DNA of 26,978 bases. Source: JBDKTH01 sp964558295 (GTDB taxonomy: Bacteria > Planctomycetota > Planctomycetia > Pirellulales > Thermoguttaceae). The translations under genes were made by a program, and so were the position numbers. Positions 13,566 to 21,145 of this stretch are shown here, in pieces (position 1 is the stretch's first letter; each line of letters opens with the position of its first letter). The notes under the pieces were generated by a model. It was not told the DNA's origin, made no database searches, and saw only the letters and a list, made by a program, of their open reading frames with translations. The stretch spans positions 1 through 26,978 of the forward strand of contig CAZLDQ010000063.1 in NCBI GenBank assembly GCA_964558295.1. Reading direction: 5' to 3'.

Positions 13566-15641
13566 ATGAACGCGCGAATCCTCCTCGTCCTCACGTTGAT
13601 TGCCAGCCCCTGTAGTATGCCAGCAACCGCCGGTGACCTGATCGGCCATTGGCAATTCGACCAATGCGACGGCCGAACGGTCAAAGACCGCTCTGCCAGC
13701 GGAAATGACGGCACAATCGAGTACGGCCAATTGCAGCGAGAGAAGGGATGCACGTCTCTGGAATTCGACTGTCTCGGGGGGTGTGTGACCATCGCCGACA
13801 AGACGCCGCTTTTGCCAACGGCGACGATCAGCACCTTGATCTGGGTGAAGCCCGTCAGGCTGGGAAACTGCACGGTATTATTCGGGATCCCGCATGCCCG
13901 GGCGGAGTGGACCACGCCGGTATTCGGAATGTATGGCAGTCAGCAGCGGGTTGTCTACGGCATGTGGCTTGACAACAAGGCCCAGCCCAAAGTGCTGCTT
14001 GAGACTCCCGAGGAATTGCCGCTTGGCGTCTGGACGTTCCTGGCCGCGACCTACGACGGCGCCAAGGTGCGTCTGTACGTCAACGGGGCGGCTGTCGCCG
14101 AGGCTCCTGCTACCGGGCGCATTGTGCCCAACGGTCAACCGTTGCTCGTGGGACAAGGCCTTGGTGGCAGCAAACCGTCGTTCCGGGGCCGCGTCGGCGA
14201 ACTGCGAATCTATGCCCGAGGCCTCGCAGCCCAAGAAGTCCAAGCCTTGTATGAGCAAACCAAAGTCAACTACGACCTCACCGCACCCGTCGCCAAAGAC
14301 TTCGGCGACCGAACGGTGATCGTCGAATCGCACAACAGCAGCCCAAACGACAGTCAGCCCTGGCGTCCCCAACCAACCCGAACCCTCAAAGGGCTGGCCG
14401 GCTATCAGCCCACGGCCGACCGCGTACAACTCGATCGCTTTGGCGGTTGCATGGATTGGCCTCGTGAAACGGCCACCGGCTTCTTCTACGTCAAGAAGAT
14501 CGACGGACGTCAATGGTTGATCGATCCCGAAGGCTATCGCTTCTACAATGTCGGCATCAACACCGTGACCGAGCCGAAGAATTGGAAAGCTGTCTTCGGT
14601 TCAAAGGAACACTGGGCGCAGAGTCTGGCCGCCGACCTTCGTAATGCGGGGTTCAACGGTCTGAGCAGTTCCCCGACGATTCCCGAGCTGGCACAGGCCA
14701 ACGGGCCACGGGTCTGGGTGTTGAACAAGCGATTCCTGTTCACCTTCACCAAGGAAAAAAAGCTCAGCGTGCCCGCCTCAGGCACCTTGGGATTCGTCAA
14801 CCAATGCATGCCCGTTTTCCATCCCGACTTCGAGCCCTTCTGCGAGCGTTTTGCCAAGGACTTGGCCCAAACGGCCGACGACCCGTATCTGCTCGGCTAC
14901 ATGACCGACAACGAAATCCAGTGTCCTGCCGACCTCTTGAACCGCTACCTCGCCCTGGACACCAGCAATCCCGACCTGAAGCCCGGACACGATGCGGCCG
15001 CCGCGTGGCTTGCGGCGCGTAAGGGGTCGGCCGATCCCTCGCGCATCGACCGTCGCGATCAGTACGAGTTCATCGCCTTTGCCTTTGACCGCTACTACCG
15101 CATCGTCACAGCGGCCATTCGCAAGAACGATCCCAATCACCTCTACCTCGGTTCCCGGATCAACTACCGCGCCACCCAGTTGGAGAATCCATTGTTCTGG
15201 AAGGTGTTGGCCAAGTATCATGACGTGGTTTCGGTGAACTACTATCATGTCTGGGGCCCCGACAGCCTCGACGTGGCCAACTGGGAAGCCTGGGCCGATC
15301 GGCCCATCCTTATCACCGAATGGTACGCCAAGGCAATGGACGTGCCCGGGCTGGCCAATACCTTTGGGGCCGGCTGGCTTGTGCGAACCCAGGAGGATCG
15401 TGCTCGCTACTACCAGCACTTCGTCTTAAAGGCGTTGGAGTGCCGCAACATTGTGGGATATCACTGGTTCAAATACCGCGACGACCCGCCTGAATCGGTC
15501 GCCCTCGACTGCGCCGGTGGCGCCAACAAGGGGATGTTCGACGCCGAAGGCCGCCCCCACAAAGTCCTCTTCGACGCCGCCAGCGAGGTCAACCGCGAAG
15601 TCTACCCCCTCATCAAGTTCTTCGACGAGCGAAACCGCTGA
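13566..15641 (+). CDS. Secreted LamG-domain plus clan GH-A glycoside hydrolase (GH50/agarase-like)
   Basis: The 691-aa protein starts with a signal peptide (about 1-22, cut near PATAGD). A LamG/concanavalin-like domain follows (about 24-232: IGHWQFD, WTFLAATYDG, VRLYVNG, GELRIYARGL), usually a carbohydrate-binding fold. The C-terminal 400 residues look like a TIM-barrel glycosidase: QWLIDPEGYRFYNVGIN (316-332), candidate acid/base Glu450 in GYMTDNEI, and candidate nucleophile Glu585 in ILITEWYAK. This arrangement recalls GH50 beta-agarases and related uncharacterised proteins; the family assignment is from memory of motifs. The substrate is unknown, but together with the sulfatase it suggests breakdown of sulfated or marine-type polysaccharides. 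The ribosome binding site at 13566 is weak. Confidence 0.85.
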   Translation: MNARILLVLTLIASPCSMPATAGDLIGHWQFDQCDGRTVKDRSASGNDGTIEYGQLQREKGCTSLEFDCLGGCVTIADKTPLLPTATISTLIWVKPVRLGNCTVLFGIPHARAEWTTPVFGMYGSQQRVVYGMWLDNKAQPKVLLETPEELPLGVWTFLAATYDGAKVRLYVNGAAVAEAPATGRIVPNGQPLLVGQGLGGSKPSFRGRVGELRIYARGLAAQEVQALYEQTKVNYDLTAPVAKDFGDRTVIVESHNSSPNDSQPWRPQPTRTLKGLAGYQPTADRVQLDRFGGCMDWPRETATGFFYVKKIDGRQWLIDPEGYRFYNVGINTVTEPKNWKAVFGSKEHWAQSLAADLRNAGFNGLSSSPTIPELAQANGPRVWVLNKRFLFTFTKEKKLSVPASGTLGFVNQCMPVFHPDFEPFCERFAKDLAQTADDPYLLGYMTDNEIQCPADLLNRYLALDTSNPDLKPGHDAAAAWLAARKGSADPSRIDRRDQYEFIAFAFDRYYRIVTAAIRKNDPNHLYLGSRINYRATQLENPLFWKVLAKYHDVVSVNYYHVWGPDSLDVANWEAWADRPILITEWYAKAMDVPGLANTFGAGWLVRTQEDRARYYQHFVLKALECRNIVGYHWFKYRDDPPESVALDCAGGANKGMFDAEGRPHKVLFDAASEVNREVYPLIKFFDERNR

Positions 15642-15685
15642 AACCAGAGCACCAATTCCACCGGCTCCAGGCCTCTTGCCTGAAT

Positions 15686-15730
15686 CGTAGCATAAGCGGC
15701 CCGGGTGTGTTCTGGAAGCCAGGCATCCCG
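15686..15730. repeat. Decayed single copy of the 27-bp repeat with its GCCAGGCATCC tail
   Basis: CGTAGCATAAGCGGCCCGGGTGTG (in two parts, 15686-15709) resembles a unit of the 5087 array, and GCCAGGCATCC (15718-15728) matches the tail at 5227-5237 exactly. The same order of elements at both loci suggests a composite dispersed repeat. Confidence 0.55.
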
Positions 15731-15908
15731 TATAACCGCTGGAATATGGTACGCCTCGGGCAAAGTACCCCAGGTTACGCGCCGCGTGCCACGGACGCGA
15801 GCGCCCGTGTCTCTTTTCCCTGTGAAGAAGCCCCTTAAGCCGAGTAGCAACCCCTGCGGCGCAGCGAATGGAGTGGAAGCCCCTTCCAGGAAACCGTGTG
15901 GTAACAAG

Positions 15909-16282
15909 TTACCGCAAAACGTCTAGGGCTCGAATCGCCCCTTCCGCTCCCCGACCATTCTCGCGCCCTGGAGACACAACGCCCCTGCCTTCCCAGTTGA
16001 ACACACGGAGACTTGGCTTCGCCCGCTCATCCTCGATGTTCATCGGCAGCGTCCCGAAAATCACGAACTCCAACTCCTCTCCGACCGCCGCTTCCAGCGA
16101 GTGCGGGACACGGCCGGGATCACTGCCACGCTACCGGGCCGCAGGGGATGCGTCTCCTGGTCCAGCGTGATCATACCGCAGACCGAGAGAACGGAGTACA
16201 CCTCATCGTAACCCTGGCGGACGTGCGACGTGCCCTTGCTGACCTTGACCACCTGAACGTTCCCCCCCTCGCCGCCGGTCAC
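15909..16282 (-). pseudogene. Frameshifted cupin-domain protein
   Basis: From GTG 16282 one frame reads a cupin-like beta-barrel segment (HVRQGYDEVYSVLS, then MITLDQETHPLRPGSVAVIPA), then loses similarity. At about 16108-16113 the -1 frame takes over with VPHSLEAAVGEELEFVIFG, the expected continuation of cupin motif 2 (PxGxxHxxxN-like), and runs to TAA at 15909-15911. A single missing G, in GCCGTGTCCC where GCCGGTGTCCC is expected, explains the break. The true start is unclear; in-frame codons continue upstream to about 16390 without a good start. Cupins of this kind bind sugars or small ligands. It is probably a dead gene or a sequencing error. Confidence 0.6.
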
Positions 16283-16699
16283 GATCCGCTGGACGTGTGC
16301 AAAAAGCGGGGTACAGCGAAGAGGCCCCCCATCTACGCCTGCTGATGCCCGAAGAACATGCTTCTCTCCGTATTGGAACGCCTTGACAGACCAAAGGTTA
16401 CACCTTCAGACGGGAAAACCGACCTACAAATTCTGCTGAGGAGTTTTCTTCTTTGCCTGCTTTGCGTCGTGGCGGTTCCTTTCCACTCGGAAGCCATCCG
16501 CTCCACTCTTCCCACGGTATTTGGAAGGCGGTGCCCCCCCGCCAGCCCCCCCACAAATCGGATCTTTGGTTCTCCATCAGTTCACGACCACCACTAATCG
16601 TCATCGTGAGCTATTTAGTCCTGTGGCCTGTTTCGGCAGGCAACATCGTGTGGCAAGTCATTCAAGCGGGCATGTTGGAACAAAAGGAGCTGAATTCAC
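16283..16699. other. 417-bp stretch upstream of the MCP gene, no intact gene seen
   Basis: The left part may hold the lost 5' end of the frameshifted cupin gene. The right part should contain the MCP promoter. C-runs of 7-9 near 16531-16552 are notable. A weak resemblance to a sigma-54 promoter near 16652 did not hold up, since the -12 element is missing. Confidence 0.5.
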
Positions 16700-19198
16700 A
16701 TGACCGTGCGCAGTAAGCTACTGATCCCCGTTGGCGTTCAAGTGGCGGTTGTGGTCCTGGTTCTGGGATTGACCGTATGGGGAATCGCGACTTCCCGCCG
16801 CAGTCTACAGGAAAACGCCAAGCTCATCGAAACGGTGGCCGAGGTCAAGGACGCCGCAAATCTGCTTGAGGTGTATTACGGCGCCACCGTCCATTCCGAC
16901 CACCTGGAAGGCAATCTCCAGACCAAGCTGAAGGCCTTCGAGTCGGATCTTACGGCCGACAAAGCGGCTCAACTGAACGAGGTCAAGACACAAATTGGCC
17001 AGATCGTCGAAAAGAAGAAAAGAAACCAGGAAATCGAGACAACGCTTCTCGAACTCACCAGTGCATCCAAATTGCAGTCCGACAATTACATCAAGGCCGT
17101 CGTCGGCAAACTGGTCGATCCCAAGGAAGCCCAGACAGTCACAACGCTCGAAAAGCAGGTCATCGTCGGAGCTCATATCAATACGTGCGTCAACGACGGC
17201 ATCGAAATGCTGTTCTATTCCACAGCCTTTCACCCAAATGCGAAAGACAAGCTGCTTGCCTATATCGACCAAGCCATTCAGAACACCGCCAAGGATATCA
17301 TAAGTCTGGAGAAGACGCCGTTCAAAGGCATGGCCTTGGCAGCCCAGGAGTGCAATCGAAAGATCGATTCGCTTGCCAAGGAATACATCGCCAACGTGGA
17401 GAGTATGGAGCGGACCAAGGAAACGTGCAACCGAACGCTTGCCGCAATGGTGACGCAATTGGAAGAGCAAGGCCGGCAGTCGCAGACGAAGACCACCGAT
17501 CGCGTCTCCCACGCCTTCCTCCTCATCGCCCTGGCCGTCGTGCTGGTCACTGCGGCGATCACCATTTTGAGCATTCTTCTGGGACGCCAGATCAACCATA
17601 CGCTCCGCACCCTGGTCGTCGAGGTTCAATCGCTTTCCCAAGCCGCCGTGGATGGCGATCTTCAGAAGCGGGGCAATCCCGAACTGGTCGATGCCGAATT
17701 CCGGCCGATCGTTCTGGGCATCAATGCCACCTTAGACGCCGTCGTCGGGCCGCTCAAGGTCGCCGCAGGATACGTGGACCGGATTTCCGCCGGCGACATC
17801 CCCCCGAAGATTACGGATCCCTATCGGGGCGATTTCAATGAAATCAAGAATTCCCTCAATCGCTGCATCGAGACCCTCACCGGCCTTGTCCAAGGCATGC
17901 GGCAGATGGCCGAAAGCCAGAAGGCCGGCGATATCGACGCCTATCTCGAAACGGAGCACTACGCCGGCGTGTACAAGCAGGTCGCCGACGGCGTCAACCA
18001 AGGCGTCAAACTGCATGTCGACAACATCCTGAACATCCTGGGAATTCTGTGCTCCTATGCCGACGGCAACTTCGACCCCGTCTTGGAGCAACTGCCAGGG
18101 AAGCAGGCCATCGCCAACGAGAAATTGGATCTCCTTCGCGCCACGTTGCTCCACCTGACAGACGATGCCGGAATCCTCTCCCATGCCGCGACCGCAGGCG
18201 AACTCGCCGTCCGTGTCGACCCGAGCAAGTATCAAGGCAAGTATCGCGAGATCATCGCAGGCATGAACGCCACACTGGAAGGCGTCAATCGGCCAATCCA
18301 GGAGATCAGCGAGATCCTCCAACGAATGGCCAACAAAGACTTCTCGCGGAACCTGCTGACGGACTACCCGGGGGTGTTCGGACAACTCCGGGACAACGTC
18401 AACCTCGTGACGGAGAATATGCGCGACGCCATCGAGCGAATCCGTGAGACGGCCGAGCAGTTTGCCGAGGGCGCTCGCGTGGCCGCCGAAAGCTCGCAAA
18501 CCCTCGCGTCCGGAGCGCAAACCCAGAGCGCCAGCGTCGAGGAGATGACGGGAGCCGTCGACCAATTGGCCCGTTCCGTGAATGCCGTCAAAGCCAACGC
18601 CACCGAGGCCACCATCCTGGCCAATCAGACAAATCAGTTCGCCGAACAGGGAGGCCAAGCGGTTCAGCGATCGATCGAAGCAATGGAAACGATCCGCGCA
18701 AGCTCGCAGCAGATCACCGAGATCATCCAAGTCATCTCCGAAATCGCCAACCAAACCAACCTCCTTGCCCTGAATGCGGCCATCGAAGCCGCGCGGGCCG
18801 GGGAACACGGAATGGGATTCGCCGTCGTCGCCGACGAAGTCCGAAAACTGGCAGAACGGTCCAATCAAGCGGCCGACGAGATTTCATCGCTGATCAAGGA
18901 GTCAACGCAACGTGTCGCCGAAGGCGTCCAGCTCAGCAATCACGCAGGAGACGCTCTGAACGCGATCATCAAAGCGGCCGAAACCACGGCGGGCAAAATC
19001 GCCGAGATCGCCACGGCCACCGCCGAACAGGCTGCCGGCGCTACCGAGGTCTCCCAAACGATTCAACGGGTGGCCCAAGTAACCGAACAAACGGCCGCCG
19101 GCAGCGAGGAGATGGCCGCTAGCAGTGAAGAACTCGGCAGCCAAGCCGTCGCCTTGCGCGATCTGGTCGCTCAGTTCAACGTCCACACAGCCTCCTGA
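16700..19198 (+). CDS. Methyl-accepting chemotaxis protein with multiple HAMP-like segments
   Basis: The 832-aa transmembrane chemoreceptor would signal to CheA/CheW. Membrane helix 1 is about residues 9-30, a large periplasmic, mostly helical sensor region spans about 31-270, and membrane helix 2 about 271-294. Next come several HAMP-like modules (about 295-350, 350-402, 490-580), including VDRISAGDIPPKI and PIQEISEILQRMANKDFS. The signalling domain (about 585-832) carries the conserved hairpin tip ISEIANQTNLLALNAAIEAARAGE (in two halves, 679-702), followed by GMGFAVVADEVRKLAERS. AAGGAG lies 11 nt before the ATG. There is no C-terminal CheR/CheB-docking pentapeptide. No other chemotaxis genes lie in the window. 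Confidence 0.94.
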   Translation: MTVRSKLLIPVGVQVAVVVLVLGLTVWGIATSRRSLQENAKLIETVAEVKDAANLLEVYYGATVHSDHLEGNLQTKLKAFESDLTADKAAQLNEVKTQIGQIVEKKKRNQEIETTLLELTSASKLQSDNYIKAVVGKLVDPKEAQTVTTLEKQVIVGAHINTCVNDGIEMLFYSTAFHPNAKDKLLAYIDQAIQNTAKDIISLEKTPFKGMALAAQECNRKIDSLAKEYIANVESMERTKETCNRTLAAMVTQLEEQGRQSQTKTTDRVSHAFLLIALAVVLVTAAITILSILLGRQINHTLRTLVVEVQSLSQAAVDGDLQKRGNPELVDAEFRPIVLGINATLDAVVGPLKVAAGYVDRISAGDIPPKITDPYRGDFNEIKNSLNRCIETLTGLVQGMRQMAESQKAGDIDAYLETEHYAGVYKQVADGVNQGVKLHVDNILNILGILCSYADGNFDPVLEQLPGKQAIANEKLDLLRATLLHLTDDAGILSHAATAGELAVRVDPSKYQGKYREIIAGMNATLEGVNRPIQEISEILQRMANKDFSRNLLTDYPGVFGQLRDNVNLVTENMRDAIERIRETAEQFAEGARVAAESSQTLASGAQTQSASVEEMTGAVDQLARSVNAVKANATEATILANQTNQFAEQGGQAVQRSIEAMETIRASSQQITEIIQVISEIANQTNLLALNAAIEAARAGEHGMGFAVVADEVRKLAERSNQAADEISSLIKESTQRVAEGVQLSNHAGDALNAIIKAAETTAGKIAEIATATAEQAAGATEVSQTIQRVAQVTEQTAAGSEEMAASSEELGSQAVALRDLVAQFNVHTAS

Positions 19199-19216
19199 CC
19201 AGCAGCCCATCTTGCC

Positions 19217-19238
19217 GGGGAAGTCCCGAGACTTCCCC
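19217..19238. terminator. Strong hairpin after the MCP gene, without a T run
   Basis: GGGGAAGTC and GACTTCCCC form a perfect 9-bp stem around a CCGA loop, 19 nt after the MCP stop. It could act as a terminator or as a 3'-end stabiliser, but the lack of a U tract weakens the intrinsic terminator call. Confidence 0.5.
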
Positions 19239-19403
19239 TCAGGAGGTGGACGGAACTGGCCCAACGACTCTGCTCGCATCTGGCCCGCCTATCTGCTGGG
19301 CCCACAGACGATCAGAACTCCTGGAGCCACGTGGCCAAGCAGAGGGCCCATGGACCACCAACCGGAAAAACACATTTTTGATCCTTTTCGGGAAACGTCC
19401 GCT

Positions 19404-19622
19404 TCAGCGGGCCACCGTCAGGATCTTGCGCCGAGCCTCGGCCATGGCCTTGACGACTTGCGCGAGGTGGTAGCATGCCGTAATACTGTTGCCGACGAAT
19501 AGGACATTGAGCCGCTTCTGCTTCGTTGCCTGGCCGGCTGGTTCAGCCGCGGCGGAGACTCTCCAGACGAGGGCCGCGGCGGCCGAGAGCACCGCCAGCA
19601 ACACGACTGGTCTTCGCATCAT
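19404..19622 (-). pseudogene. Truncated SGNH/GDSL-type hydrolase, N-terminal fragment
   Basis: The 72-codon frame begins with a plausible signal peptide (MMRRPVVLLAVLSAAAALVW) and then has the block-I motif of SGNH-like hydrolases (LNVLFVGNSITACYHLAQV, with Ser in GNS) and AEARRK. It stops after TVAR, where the family normally continues for 150 or more residues. I saw no trace of the catalytic Asp/His block downstream. It is most likely a gene remnant; a functional secreted 72-aa peptide is a less likely alternative. Confidence 0.55.
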
Positions 19623-19704
19623 CGGAGTCGTTATTGCGCATCACCACATCCGATTGGCGTAACCCCTGCAACGCTCGCCTGCAAGCGTTCGCCCGATTGT
19701 CAAC

Positions 19705-20832
19705 TCATTCGGGCATGCGCTCGACCCACGGGAGGTCGACCACGAGGCAAGCGCCATGGCCAGGACGGCTGTCGATCGTGGCATGGCCGCCAAGGAGACG
19801 CGCGCGCTGCACGATCCCTTCGAGGCCGAAGTGGCCTTTGGTCACACGGGCTGGGTCGAAGCCAATCCCCCAGTCGCGGATTTCGATGCGGACTCGCTCA
19901 TTGGCATGGAGAACTTTGACCAACACGCGGTCGGTCTGGCTGTGCCGCCGGACATTGGTAAGCCCTTCCTGGACAACGCGGAAGATCGTGTTTTCCAACG
20001 GCACGGCGAGGCGATCATGTCGCAGATTGTGGACAAACTCGACCTCCAAACCGGCTTCGCGGCGAGTCTCATCGATCAGGTCGCTAATCGCTTTGATGAG
20101 TCCGGCCTCGTCGAGTGCCAAGGGACGCAGGCCTCGGATCAGACGGCGGATTTCCGTACCCGCCTCCTTGATCGCACGCAAAGCCATCTCGAACAAACGC
20201 CACGCTTCCTCCGGACGCCGGGGGAGCGTTTCCTGAAAACCTTGCAGGTAGAATGCGGCGCCGGTCAACTGCTGGGCAAAGCCATCGTGAAGTTCATAGG
20301 CCAAAATTTGCCGGTCGCGTTCCTGGAATTCGAGCATTTGTCGAAGCGTCTGCTGCTCTTGAAGCACAGACTGCTCCGTCCTCTTGCGTTGCGAAAGCTT
20401 ATCGACGCCTGAAATCCGCGAGACCACTGCGGCGGAAGAATCCTTCCTGAGCCGATCGTAGCAATTGCGAATGTGTCGCTCAACGACCGCCAGACGGAGG
20501 GCAAGATGTTCGGGGTCATCGAGCGTATTCAGATAGTCGTCGGCCCCGGCCTGGAGTACCTTTTCGAGGAACGCCGGCTCATCGTGCCGGCTCAAGGCCA
20601 GGAGCATCTGCGGATACCCCTGGTGCGAGGCCTTCCATTGGCGACACAAATCAAGCCCATGATCGGCAAAGGCATCGACATCAAGAATTACCAGCGGAAA
20701 CGGTTCGTCGGGCTGGAGGTGGCTGGCCGTGTCGGCATGCTCCACGGCCACGACCTCATGGCCACGACGCCCAAGTGCTTCCGCCACGGCCGTCCAGACG
20801 GTCGGCTCGGGAGCAATGAGAAGCACCTTCAT
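19705..20832 (-). CDS. NarL-type histidine kinase with a degenerate N-terminal receiver domain
   Basis: I chose the ATG at 20832 because GGGAGG lies about 7 nt upstream and the receiver fold starts there; the frame is open further upstream. The 375-aa protein has a receiver-like domain (1-120) with Asp51 in VILDVDAF, but it lacks the acidic pair in strand 1 (LLIAPEP where LLVDDEP is expected) and has no clear conserved Lys, so phosphorylation is doubtful. After a coiled-coil linker comes a HisKA_3 box with phosphoacceptor His182 in AYELHDGFAQQLT and an HATPase domain with N-box Asn293 (VVQEGLTNVRRHS), DWGIGFDP (320-327) and GHFGLEGI (333-340). No membrane segments; it is cytoplasmic. It follows the second kinase gene on the same strand after 313 bp. 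Confidence 0.88.
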   Translation of the reverse strand: MKVLLIAPEPTVWTAVAEALGRRGHEVVAVEHADTASHLQPDEPFPLVILDVDAFADHGLDLCRQWKASHQGYPQMLLALSRHDEPAFLEKVLQAGADDYLNTLDDPEHLALRLAVVERHIRNCYDRLRKDSSAAVVSRISGVDKLSQRKRTEQSVLQEQQTLRQMLEFQERDRQILAYELHDGFAQQLTGAAFYLQGFQETLPRRPEEAWRLFEMALRAIKEAGTEIRRLIRGLRPLALDEAGLIKAISDLIDETRREAGLEVEFVHNLRHDRLAVPLENTIFRVVQEGLTNVRRHSQTDRVLVKVLHANERVRIEIRDWGIGFDPARVTKGHFGLEGIVQRARLLGGHATIDSRPGHGACLVVDLPWVERMPE

Positions 20833-20911
20833 CCTGTTTCCTCCCGCAGATGCACCACTAGCACCCACGTTGGAAGATAGCAAACAACGTTCCACGGGCT
20901 CGTCCCGGCAA

Positions 20912-20966
20912 GTTGCCAGCAGCAATAGCGTGTGCCATGGCAACCCCCGTATGTAATAGTGGCAAC
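20912..20966 (-). promoter_or_regulatory. TGGCAAC repeat cluster upstream of the receiver-kinase gene
   Basis: TGGCAAC occurs at 20938-20944 and 20960-20966, 22 bp (two helical turns) apart, and inverted as GTTGCCA at 20912-20918. All lie 80-135 nt upstream of the kinase start, within a 313-bp gene-free stretch that otherwise shows nothing. This could be a regulator-binding region; no known factor is recognised. Confidence 0.35.
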
Positions 20967-21145
20967 CGACCGGCAGAAGTCCCGCAGAAAGAATGGCCCC
21001 CGAAACCGGCCACGGCTTGACGGCTGTAACCCTTCGCAATAGTCCGGGTTACGACGCCAACCACCCCCACGAGGTCTCCGGCAGACGACAGCTTGACACT
21101 TTTGCAATGTCGACTCGAGAAGGTGGCCAGCGAGTTCTTCGCCCC

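Noticed and set aside
16652..16668. Sigma-54-type promoter before the MCP gene (TGGCAAG)
   Set aside because: The -24-like TGGC is present, but the required GC of the -12 element is absent at the right spacing.
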